A program made the translations under genes and the position numbers. A stretch of DNA of 54,196 nt, from positions 76,087 to 130,282 of the forward strand of contig NZ_FMXA01000005.1 of NCBI RefSeq assembly GCF_900103425.1, given 5' to 3'. The stretch comes from Dialister histaminiformans. GTDB taxonomy: Bacteria; Bacillota; Negativicutes; Veillonellales; Dialisteraceae. Of this stretch, positions 25,966-32,803 are shown in pieces (within the stretch, counting starts at the first letter, position 1; every line of letters starts with the position of its first letter). Under the pieces are notes generated by a model, which saw nothing but the letters and a program-made list of their open reading frames with translations, did not search any database and was not told where the DNA came from.

Positions 25966-26036
25966 AGAAAAAACAGAATTTTTATCATCAGGCTTTATCA
26001 CCAGCTAATAAAAAATCTGTTTTTTCTCACTAGGTG

Positions 26037-26045
26037 TGTTATAAT
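26037..26045 (+). promoter_or_regulatory. Extended -10 promoter upstream of degV
   Basis: TGTTATAAT matches the extended -10 consensus TGnTATAAT exactly. No good -35 is needed for this class. Transcription would start near 26052, leaving a leader of about 360 bases before degV. Confidence 0.6.
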
Positions 26046-26051
26046 AAACCA

Positions 26052-26411
26052 GTAAATGATGAAAAATAAAGAAAAGGTAAACGCTAATTATACGATAAAA
26101 TCGGAGAAACGGTACATCGTGTAATATGTTTGATTATTAACTTTAACTTGACCTGACAGGCTATGGGGGGATATAGTTAAAGCATAAAGTGAAATAGTAT
26201 GACCTGAACCAATCATTTCATGAATAGCTGAATCAATGAAAGATGTGAAGCTTTCCGGCACATAAGGCAGTCGAAAGCTTTTCGTGTTGTATTTTTATAA
26301 TCATGAAATGGCGAAACTTATTTTTCTCATATTCTGGTTGTAAAAATACCTGTTGAGTAATACAACTTACAGAAATAATTAAGAGCACAAGTTAGAAGGG
26401 ACGATGAATAA
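26052..26411 (+). promoter_or_regulatory. Long untranslated leader of degV, possibly structured
   Basis: There is no reading frame of note here. A stem GAAGCTTT/AAAGCTT lies near 26249-26281 and is followed by a T-rich stretch, which looks terminator-like. GTATTTTTATA just downstream can pair with TGTAAAAATAC near 26339-26349, and the latter region can instead form GTTGTA/TACAAC. Mutually exclusive pairings are what an attenuator or riboswitch would show, but I recognise no known class. Confidence 0.35.
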
Positions 26412-27242
26412 ATGATTCATGTTGTGACAGATACTACAGCTACAGTTCTGCCAGAAATGCTTGCTCAGCACCCTAATCTCCATGTGGTTCCAATGAGCCT
26501 TTGTGTCGATGGTAACTATGTAGATGAAGACAAGATTACCATTGAGCAGGTCATTGAATTCTCCGAAAGAGAAAAGACGGCTATTCCAACCAGCCAGCCT
26601 TCCACAGGAGATTTTTTACGTGTATTTAATGAAATTCCGGAAGAAGATGGCATTATATGCATTCATCTGACATCAGGGGTAAGTGGTACTGTAAACGGAG
26701 CCCGGCTGGCAGCCCGGCAGAGTGGTCGCAAGAACATAGCAGTCATTGATTCTCATACGACGGCTATCGGCATGCGCCAGATGATTCAGGATGCTTTTGA
26801 AATGATGGAAGCCCAGATGCCTTTTGACGAAATAGTTTCCCGGCTGAATGATGTTGCGCTGCATATGCATACCACATTTACCGTACCTACACTTGACTAC
26901 CTCAGAAGAGGGGGACGTCTTGGAAAGGCGGCCGGTCTGATTGGGAGCATTCTCAGAATAAAGCCTGTCATCTATATCAATGATGAAAATCAGGTAGATG
27001 CATTAGATAAAGTCAGAACAGAAAAGAAAGCCATTGCCCGTATGGTTAAATATCTGGAAGAACATTCTCCATGCAAGCGCATTGGTATTGTCCACATTAT
27101 GAACCTGGAAAGAGCACAGGCACTTCAGGCTAAAGTACAGGAAATGTATCCGGATATTGAAGTAACCTGCTCTACAGGGACTGCTGTACTGGCAGCATAC
27201 CTTGGACCCGGTCTTGTGGGAATTATTTTCGAAAGTGCTTAA
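26412..27242 (+). CDS. DegV family fatty-acid-binding protein (FakB-like)
   Basis: This 276-residue DegV protein has the N-terminal MIHVVTDTTATVLPE, the TSQPSTGDFLRVF lipid-pocket motif, and SHTTAIGMRQM and LDYLRRGGRLGKAAG blocks. DegV/FakB proteins carry a fatty acid so that FakA can phosphorylate it. The next gene is FakA-like, supporting this role. RBS AGAAGGGACG precedes the ATG. It is preceded by an unusually long leader. Confidence 0.9.
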   Translation: MIHVVTDTTATVLPEMLAQHPNLHVVPMSLCVDGNYVDEDKITIEQVIEFSEREKTAIPTSQPSTGDFLRVFNEIPEEDGIICIHLTSGVSGTVNGARLAARQSGRKNIAVIDSHTTAIGMRQMIQDAFEMMEAQMPFDEIVSRLNDVALHMHTTFTVPTLDYLRRGGRLGKAAGLIGSILRIKPVIYINDENQVDALDKVRTEKKAIARMVKYLEEHSPCKRIGIVHIMNLERAQALQAKVQEMYPDIEVTCSTGTAVLAAYLGPGLVGIIFESA

Positions 27243-27260
27243 TTTGGGGGAATAGATTTT

Positions 27261-28865
27261 ATGTATACAGTAATTGACGGTAAGCTTTTTAAGAATATGT
27301 TAGTTGGCGCATATCAGCTGATGAGTCAGAAATATGACATTATCAACCAGCTGAACGTATTCCCGGTTCCTGACGGCGATACTGGCAACAACATGCTGAA
27401 CACTCTTCGTTCCATGTACAGCATGATTGGAACCATGGATGAAAATGAACCAGTTGGCATTATTGCTGAAAAAGCCGCTTCCGGTGCCATTATGGGGGCC
27501 AGAGGCAACTCCGGTGTTATCCTTTCCCAGATTATTCACGGTCTGGCAAAAGGCCTGCATGGCAAGAAGACAGCTACCTGCCGTCAGATGAGTAAGGCAT
27601 TCCAGTATGGTATCCTCTATGCTTACCGTGCTATTACCACACCAGTGGAAGGGACCATTCTTTCTGTAGCCAGAGGCATTGCCAAGGGTACACGTGAAGT
27701 CATTCGCGTAGAACCAGACTTTGGCAAGGTACTGGAAGCCGCTATTGTAGCCGGAGAAGAAGCACTGGCAAGAACACCAAAGCAGCTTAAGATTCTGGCT
27801 GACGCAAACGTTGTCGACGCAGGCGGCCAGGGGCTGGTATTCTTCCTGATTGGCTGTCTCAATGGCCTTACCGGCAAGGTGGCCGATGTGGATGTAAAAC
27901 CAATGCAGCCGGTTATCAAGAGACTGGAAGCCAAGGGCGAAGATTTCTCCATTGACTATCCATACTGTACAGAATTCATCATCAGCCCATGCAAGATTGG
28001 CGCAAGAGAAGTGCGTAAGCAGCTCATGTCCTGGGGTGAATCCATGATCGTAGCGGAAGGGGATAACCTCGTCAAGGTACATATCCATGCCCGCAAGCCA
28101 GGCCGCGTACTGGATCTGGCTGGATCCTGGGGAATTCTCCATGACATCAAGTGTGACAACATGATTGACCAGTTCCACAAGAACAAGGCAAGACAGGAAA
28201 AGATTGCCAAGAAACCTCTGGGAATTCTGGCTGTCGTTTCTGGCAAAGGCTGGGGAAATATCTATACCAAGCTTGGCTGTGACGTAGTATCCGGCGGCCA
28301 GTCCATGAACCCATCCGTCCAGGAACTCTCTGATGCTATGGAAAACGGACACTATGAAAAGTACATCATTCTGCCGAATAACAAGAACATCATTCTCGCA
28401 GCTAAGCAGCTCAAGAAATGGGTAGGCGACAAGGTAACCATTGTCGAATCTAAAGACCCAATGCAGGGACTTGCCGCCGCTATGGCATTCTCCAAAGACG
28501 CATCTCCGGAAGATAACGCAAAAACCATGACAGAAAGCCTTGGCGAAATCACCACAGGTATGGTTACCACCGCAGTACGCGATAGTAAGATAGGCGATAC
28601 CATTATCCACAAGGATGATTTCATGGCCATGGCTCCAGATCACAAAGTAATCACCAGCAAAGATCTGAAGACCGCCTTCTTCAATCTCCTTGAACAGCTC
28701 GTAACCGATGACACTGAAATCATTTCCGTTTACTACGGAGCTGACCTGGATGAAGAAACCTGCAAGGCATTCGTAAAAGAAGCAGAATCTAAATACGAAG
28801 ATGCAGAATTTGAAGTATACGAAGGCGACCAGCCACTCTACCCACTCTTCGTATCTGCAGAATAA
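27261..28865 (+). CDS. fakA: DAK2-domain fatty acid kinase FakA-like protein (YloV family)
   Basis: This 534-residue protein has an N-terminal DAK2/DhaL nucleotide-binding domain (NVFPVPDGDTGNNMLNTL and GARGNSGVILSQI, with the acidic metal site PDGDTGNN), a central linker, and a C-terminal DegV-like domain. FakA phosphorylates FakB-bound fatty acids for phospholipid synthesis. It starts 19 bases after degV, behind GGGGG as RBS, so the pair forms a fakB-fakA-type unit. A terminator follows. Confidence 0.88.
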   Translation: MYTVIDGKLFKNMLVGAYQLMSQKYDIINQLNVFPVPDGDTGNNMLNTLRSMYSMIGTMDENEPVGIIAEKAASGAIMGARGNSGVILSQIIHGLAKGLHGKKTATCRQMSKAFQYGILYAYRAITTPVEGTILSVARGIAKGTREVIRVEPDFGKVLEAAIVAGEEALARTPKQLKILADANVVDAGGQGLVFFLIGCLNGLTGKVADVDVKPMQPVIKRLEAKGEDFSIDYPYCTEFIISPCKIGAREVRKQLMSWGESMIVAEGDNLVKVHIHARKPGRVLDLAGSWGILHDIKCDNMIDQFHKNKARQEKIAKKPLGILAVVSGKGWGNIYTKLGCDVVSGGQSMNPSVQELSDAMENGHYEKYIILPNNKNIILAAKQLKKWVGDKVTIVESKDPMQGLAAAMAFSKDASPEDNAKTMTESLGEITTGMVTTAVRDSKIGDTIIHKDDFMAMAPDHKVITSKDLKTAFFNLLEQLVTDDTEIISVYYGADLDEETCKAFVKEAESKYEDAEFEVYEGDQPLYPLFVSAE

Positions 28866-28895
28866 GAGCAGATTAACTTCTGATATAAAGAACGC

Positions 28896-28934
28896 AAAAA
28901 GGTAGTTGTGAAAAATCACAATTACCTTTTTTTA
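28896..28934 (+). terminator. Terminator after fakA-like gene
   Basis: AAAAAGGTAGTTGTG (28896-28910) pairs with CACAATTACCTTTTT (28917-28931) with one G-T pair, then TTT. It is a standard intrinsic terminator, and its A-rich left arm suggests it may also work on the minus strand. Confidence 0.85.
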
Positions 28935-28989
28935 TGCGGTAAAACTTTAAAATTATAATTCGGGTTATAGGACATTTTGTGTGTTTTTT

Positions 28990-29038
28990 AATGCCAATGG
29001 AGCTAGTGTTTATCGAGCTTCATTGGCATTTATTTTTT
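28990..29038 (+). terminator. Second terminator-like hairpin
   Basis: AATGCCAATGGAGCT (28990-29004) pairs with AGCTTCATTGGCATT (29016-29030) with one G-T pair, then TATTTTTTTA. It lies only 56 bases after the previous terminator and ends no visible gene, so it may be a backup or the end of a small unseen transcript. Confidence 0.65.
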
Positions 29039-29144
29039 TAAGATGATTTTTGAGGGTGGACAAAAAGTGTTGTAAAAAAATCTCAAAACCCTTGCCAATA
29101 CTGGTGAAATAGGCTTTTATTTTTGTCGCCAAAATTTTAGCAGG

Positions 29145-29217
29145 CTTTCCCTTATTCAAACAACTTGGAATCAACTATCCACCGACGTTTGTCGGTCCCC
29201 CTTTCTCTCCAGAAAGG
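29145..29217 (-). repeat. Multi-hairpin repeat, copy D
   Basis: On the minus strand this reads CCTTTCT-GGAG-AGAAAGG, then GGGACC with core stem CCGAC/GTCGG, then GGTGGATAGTTGATTCC and AAGGGAAAG. It is the only clearly inverted copy. The first stem is CCTTTCT/AGAAAGG, whereas copy E has CCCTCTCT/AGAGAGGG around the same GGAG loop. Confidence 0.75.
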
Positions 29218-29313
29218 AGCAGTTTGATGTGCTTGCCTGTACTTGTTCATAAGCTTGCTCCTAAACAGGAAGATAAATTATAAGGCAGTATTCCTGTTTT
29301 CGCATTATACGTT

Positions 29314-29438
29314 AAGAATGAGAAAGCTAATTGATAGGAAGAATACAGATTGTTTCCCTCTCTGGAGAGAGAGGGGGACCATCCGCCAAGACGGATGGTG
29401 GAAAGTAGAATCCTCTATGTTAGAGCGTAGGAACGTAG
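29314..29438 (+). repeat. Multi-hairpin repeat, full copy E
   Basis: The upstream module AAGAATGAGAAAGCT... begins at 29314. The first hairpin is CCCTCTCT-GGAG-AGAGAGGG, the core stem ACCATCCG/CGGATGGT, then GTGGAAAGTAGAATCC and the end hairpin CTATG-TTAGAG-CGTAG with one G-T pair. A reading frame overlapping it is almost certainly not a gene. Confidence 0.75.
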
Positions 29439-29519
29439 ACCGGTGTGATTGGTATATAAAAAGCTATGTGCAATATCTATCACACAAAAACTTCCATTAG
29501 ATAGAAGTTTTTGCCGCTC

Positions 29520-29600
29520 TGCCTTTTGATGTTAAGGTGCCCTCTAGAATCCCGTAGGGATTTGCTGTCTTGAGCCGAAGGATCGCGATCTTTGATTGAA
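29520..29600. repeat. Hairpin modules including a TTGATGTT-loop stem
   Basis: CCTTTTGATGTTAAGG (29522-29537) is the same hairpin as at 383-398. It is followed by AATCCCGTAGGGATT and by CGAGCCGAAGG-like linker sequence. A separate hairpin AAACTTC/GAAGTTT sits just upstream (29488-29510) and may terminate transcription. Confidence 0.5.
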
Positions 29601-29653
29601 GATTAGTATTGAATTATGGAACAACACTTTTTGTCCTATAACCCGCAAAACGT

Positions 29654-29830
29654 TTCCCGTTCTGGAGAGAAAGGATAAAGGCCGCAAACGTTGTTTGCTG
29701 TCGGCAAAAATGGCCTAGCCATTTTCGAGCCGGTATAAACGCAGAGCGTTCATAAGTCTGCAAGCCTACGGCTCGAGTCGGCAAAATCTTCTATCCGAAG
29801 ATTTCGAGGGGAAAAGTGGAATGTTTCTTT
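29654..29830. repeat. Left half of multi-hairpin repeat running into a GTCGG-linker hairpin chain
   Basis: TTTCCCGTTCTGGAGAGAAAGG (29654-29675) is the left end of the repeat family, but a chain follows in place of the core. Its stems are CAAAC/GTTTG, AAAATGGC/GCCATTTT, AACGC/GCGTT, AGCC/GGCT and AAATCTT/AAGATTT. The linkers are CTGTCGG, CGAGCCGG and GAGTCGG. The two repeat classes are therefore physically joined here. Confidence 0.65.
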
Positions 29831-29839
29831 ATAAAAGAT

Positions 29840-29957
29840 AAGAATGCGAAAGCTGTCAAAAGGAAAGTTTGCGAAACGAAGCTCCTTTCTGGAGAGAAAG
29901 GGGGACCAGCCTGTGGCTGGTGGATAGTTGATTCCACTATGTTGGAGCATAGGGAAG
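29840..29957 (+). repeat. Multi-hairpin repeat, full copy G
   Basis: The upstream module AAGAATGCGAAAGCT begins at 29840. Hairpin 1 is CCTTTCT-GGAG-AGAAAGG, the core is ACCAGCC/GGCTGGT with loop TGT, hairpin 3 is GTGGA/TCCAC with loop TAGTTGAT, and hairpin 4 is CTATG/CATAG with loop TTGGAG. This is the most regular copy and the best reference for the family. Confidence 0.8.
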
Positions 29958-29988
29958 TATGGTTGATGAGCTAAGGGTCAAAGACCGT

Positions 29989-30111
29989 AAGAATGCAAAA
30001 GCTCCACAAAGAGAAAGCATGCAGCACGTTTCCCGTTCTGGAGAGAAAGGGGGACCAGCCTGCGGCTGGTGGAAAGTAGAATCCACTATGTTGGGATAAG
30101 GGAAAGCAGAA
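29989..30111 (+). repeat. Multi-hairpin repeat, full copy H
   Basis: AAGAATGCAAAAGCT begins at 29989. Hairpin 1 is TTCT/AGAA inside CCC/GGG with one mismatch, the core is ACCAGCC/GGCTGGT with loop TGC, and hairpin 3 has loop AAGTAGAA. It ends GATAAGGGAAAGC. It lies 31 bases after copy G in the same orientation. Confidence 0.8.
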
Positions 30112-30203
30112 AAGTGTTACATATATCCTTTATAAAGATTTTCCATGTCCTGACTCAAATCTCAATTCTCGTATCTCTAACCTGTCTTTTTTGAATGTGC
30201 TTA

Positions 30204-30809
30204 TTATAAATGTGCCGTTGAATTGAGTGTTCTGACGATATTCCTTCCGTCTTTCAGTGCTTCTATTCTGGTGATGTTGGCATTGCCCTGGGAAAAGAGC
30301 CAGGCTCTGTCGAGGGGAATCTGGAGGAGGCCGCAAATCATTGTTCGGATGGCAGCTCCGTGGCTGACTATGAGGAAGGTTTTGTTGTCGTTGGCACTAA
30401 TCAGTTCATTGAGAAAACCCATGGTTCTGCTTTCTGCATCGGCAAAGGTTTCGCTGCCTGGAATGTCTACGGTATCAGGATGTATGTACAATTCCTTGAT
30501 TCGTCCCGGCCATTTTCTTTCAATTTCTTCAAAAGTCATTCCTTCCCACTGACCAAAATTGATTTCCGCAATTCGAGGTTCAACCTGCACAGTGAGATGA
30601 TGAGGACGTGCAATGGTCTGTGCAGTCACCTGTGCACGATTCAGAGGACTGGAATAGATAGCATCAAAATGGATATCCTTCAATGCCAGAGCGGCTTTTT
30701 CTGCCTGTTCAATGCCCAGCAAATTCAGAGGCACGTCCGTAGATCCCTGAAAACGGCCTATATCGTTCCATGCTGTCTGGCCATGTCTTACAAAATATAA
30801 AATGTTCAT
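30204..30809 (-). CDS. Histidine phosphatase family protein (phosphoglycerate mutase-like)
   Basis: This 201-residue protein has the catalytic motif LYFVRHGQTAWND at residues 4-16, the YSSPLNRAQVTAQTI block, EINFGQWEGMTFEEI, and the second catalytic His in FLIVSHGAAIRT. Relatives include alpha-ribazole phosphatase (CobC), GpmB-type mutases and broad phosphatases; I cannot choose between them. It is the only gene in a 2.7-kb repeat-rich stretch and is transcribed against its neighbours. Confidence 0.88.
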   Translation of the reverse strand: MNILYFVRHGQTAWNDIGRFQGSTDVPLNLLGIEQAEKAALALKDIHFDAIYSSPLNRAQVTAQTIARPHHLTVQVEPRIAEINFGQWEGMTFEEIERKWPGRIKELYIHPDTVDIPGSETFADAESRTMGFLNELISANDNKTFLIVSHGAAIRTMICGLLQIPLDRAWLFSQGNANITRIEALKDGRNIVRTLNSTAHL

Positions 30810-31043
30810 TTATGAGCTTTGCCTCCACCATTTAAATATAGTCCTGGGAAAAGTATAGCATAGATGAGCTTCTCACATCATCGATTCCTCTATGTAGAAT
30901 AAATGTACAGAAATATATAAAAATGTACAAATAAAGCAGTGCAGAAAAGACAACAAGTACAAGCATGGATGGGGCGGGAGATGAGGAGAATTAACAGACA
31001 ATGAAACGAAAAACTTAAGGTGTCAGTTTTCAGATGAAAAGAT
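30810..31043. other. Intergenic, no feature seen
   Basis: This AT-rich stretch upstream of the phosphatase gene presumably holds its promoter, but I found no convincing box pair. Short reading frames here have no recognisable content. Confidence 0.3.
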
Positions 31044-31253
31044 AAGAATACAAAAGTCCTGCCAAAGGAAAGCATACACACGTTTCCCTCTCTGGAGAGA
31101 GAGGGGGAATGACGACAAGGGCTTGTCGTCATTGGCTGTAAGTCCATAGAATTATGAAATCTTTGATTTCCATACTATTGACAGCCCGGTCTTTGCTGGC
31201 GAATGGTGGAAAGTAGAATCCTCTATGTTGGGATAAGGGAAAGCATGCAAATG
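31044..31253 (+). repeat. Multi-hairpin repeat, copy I with expanded core
   Basis: AAGAATACAAAAGTCC begins at 31044 and CCCTCTCT-GGAG-AGAGAGGG follows. In place of the short core there are about 95 bases starting with a perfect 10-bp hairpin ATGACGACAAG/CTTGTCGTCAT and then TGGCTGT...ACAGCC. The right half resumes at AATGGTGGAAAGTAGAATCC and ends GATAAGGGAAAGC. The ends are constant while the middle is replaced. Confidence 0.7.
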
Positions 31254-31337
31254 TTCTGAGTTCTTTCAGTCGGAAAGGAAGCCCCACAGGCTTCCAGTCT
31301 GATTGTCTGACCTGTCTGATATTCTGGCTACCTGCCG

Positions 31338-31374
31338 GGTGGATAGTTGATTCCACTTTGTTTGAATATGGGAA
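31338..31374 (+). repeat. Multi-hairpin repeat, right-half fragment J
   Basis: GGGTGGATAGTTGATTCC, then ACTTTGTTTGAATATGGGAAG, matches the right half of copy A. The left half is not recognisable in the preceding bases. Confidence 0.6.
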
Positions 31375-31439
31375 GCCTGCTGATGTGCTCCGTCTGAAGT
31401 CTGTTTTTTCTCTGACTTCCTACCTCTTAACTCTAACCT

Positions 31440-31545
31440 ATCTTTTAATGGTAAGATGCCGACTTATGAGCCTTGTGGCTCATACCGACCTGCAAATTTT
31501 TTTAAGAATTTGCACCGACCTTGAGCGTCAGCTCATCTTCTCCTG
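31440..31545. repeat. Chain of hairpins, CCGACC-linker type
   Basis: The stems are ATCTT/AAGAT (31440-31457), TATGAGCC/GGCTCATA (31465-31472 with 31477-31484), TGCAAATT/AATTTGCA (31491-31498 with 31507-31514) and TGAGC/GCTCA (31522-31535). CCGACC separates the second from the third and the third from the fourth. The linker is the reverse complement of the GGTCGG type. Confidence 0.7.
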
Positions 31546-31563
31546 CACATAACCTTACTTTTA

Positions 31564-31572
31564 TGTTAAAAT
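31564..31572 (+). promoter_or_regulatory. Extended -10 promoter of the glycolipid synthase gene
   Basis: TGTTAAAAT fits TGnTATAAT with one mismatch. Start of transcription would be near 31579, only about 17 bases before the ATG at 31596, with CGAGGA as RBS between them. Confidence 0.5.
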
Positions 31573-31595
31573 GATAAATGTGAACGAGGAGAAAA

Positions 31596-32711
31596 ATGCA
31601 GAAGAAACGTAAATTTTTCATCATGACAGCTTCTATTGGAGAGGGGCATTCTCAGGCGGCTCGGGCTATTGCGGAGACCATCAAACAGGTGCATCCGGAT
31701 GATGCGGTTCGCGTGCTGGATTTCCTGTCCCGGGATGTTCTTTCCATAGATCACGTCTTAAAAGAATCTTATTTGAAAATGATTCGTATATTTCCTGAAA
31801 TGTACGATAGTCTATATAGCAATTCACAGAACAGGCATTTAGGTGCGACGTTTCAGAGTCTTCTTTCCTGGAGTTTCCGAAAGCGGATGAAGAGGCTGAT
31901 TACCGTTTTGAAACCGGATGCTCTGTTATTTACTCATCCATTTCCGGCCTGTGCAGCCAATCTGCTGAAGAAGGAGGGGGATATTAACACCCCGCTTCTT
32001 GGAGTCATCACAGACTTTGACATTCATCAGCTTTGGGTGTATAAACATCTGGATGCCTACTGTGTCCCTTCAGAGGATCTGGCACGCAAACTGGAATCCC
32101 ATAATGTGCCAAGAAATATTATTCACACCACGGGAATTCCAGTTCGTAAATCCTTCTATGAAGAACTGAAAAATCCAAGGCCTAAAGAAAAAGGGACCGT
32201 GCTCATTATGGGCGGGGGACTGGGACTCGGAAATATTACAGATACCCTTCTCCGTCTGGATAAGATTGATTCCGTGAGCCAGTTTATCATAGCCACTGGC
32301 CAGAATATCAATCTGTATGAAGAAGTGGCATCTATCCGGCCAAGTCTCCGGCATCCGGTGGATTTGCACAGCTACACCAATAAAGTGGCAGAAATGATGA
32401 GCAAGAGCGAACTCATTGTCACCAAACCGGGTGCTCTTACCTGCACAGAAGCGTTGACTATGAACCTACCCATGGTTCTGGTGAATGCACTTCCCGGACA
32501 GGAACGGGCCAATGCCCAGCATCTGGAAGAGCAGGGATGTGCCGTTTGGATCAGGAAAAATGAACTGGCGGACACAGTCGACGGTCTGCTGAAAAATGAA
32601 AATAAACTCAAGCAAATGGCACAGGCCTGTGGCAATGATAAAAAAGACAGTGCACTCGAAATCGTCCAGATACTGGACCATATGCTGGAAAGCAATACGA
32701 ATACAAATTAA
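31596..32711 (+). CDS. MGDG synthase/UgtP-like glycosyltransferase
   Basis: This 371-residue GT28-type protein has the N-terminal MTASIGEGHSQAARAI of the monogalactosyldiacylglycerol synthase family and a C-terminal donor-binding region (LIVTKPGALTCTEALTMNLP, then LVNALPGQERANAQHL). Relatives such as B. subtilis UgtP glycosylate diacylglycerol at the membrane. The lipid substrate in a diderm is not established. It has its own promoter and an inverted repeat follows, so it may stand apart from the capsule genes. Confidence 0.82.
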   Translation: MQKKRKFFIMTASIGEGHSQAARAIAETIKQVHPDDAVRVLDFLSRDVLSIDHVLKESYLKMIRIFPEMYDSLYSNSQNRHLGATFQSLLSWSFRKRMKRLITVLKPDALLFTHPFPACAANLLKKEGDINTPLLGVITDFDIHQLWVYKHLDAYCVPSEDLARKLESHNVPRNIIHTTGIPVRKSFYEELKNPRPKEKGTVLIMGGGLGLGNITDTLLRLDKIDSVSQFIIATGQNINLYEEVASIRPSLRHPVDLHSYTNKVAEMMSKSELIVTKPGALTCTEALTMNLPMVLVNALPGQERANAQHLEEQGCAVWIRKNELADTVDGLLKNENKLKQMAQACGNDKKDSALEIVQILDHMLESNTNTN

Positions 32712-32759
32712 AATAGGTATCTCCAACTCAAAGGAAGGGGATACCTATTTGACTATAAT
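32711..32759 (+). promoter_or_regulatory. Inverted repeat and -10 box before the polysaccharide locus
   Basis: AATAGGTATC (from 32711) pairs with GATACCTATT (ending near 32749), extended by CC/GG. This is hairpin-like but has only a short T-run. TATAAT follows at 32754-32759 and probably starts transcription of the initiating transferase gene. No good -35 was found. Confidence 0.45.
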
Positions 32760-32803
32760 GGAAATATCGAAATTTGTATATCTAGTTTACAACGGAGAAA
32801 AGC

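Noticed and set aside
29520-29830. Integron attC cassette array
   Set aside because: No integrase gene, no RYYYAAC/GTTRRRY core sites and no cassette genes were seen; stems are perfect rather than of the attC type.
29243-29950. Short reading frames within the repeat region
   Set aside because: They run through repeat copies E and G and the hairpin chain; similar frames appear wherever the repeat occurs.
30890-31356. Two minus-strand frames of 75-85 codons
   Set aside because: They cover repeat copy I and its flank and contain no recognisable motif.
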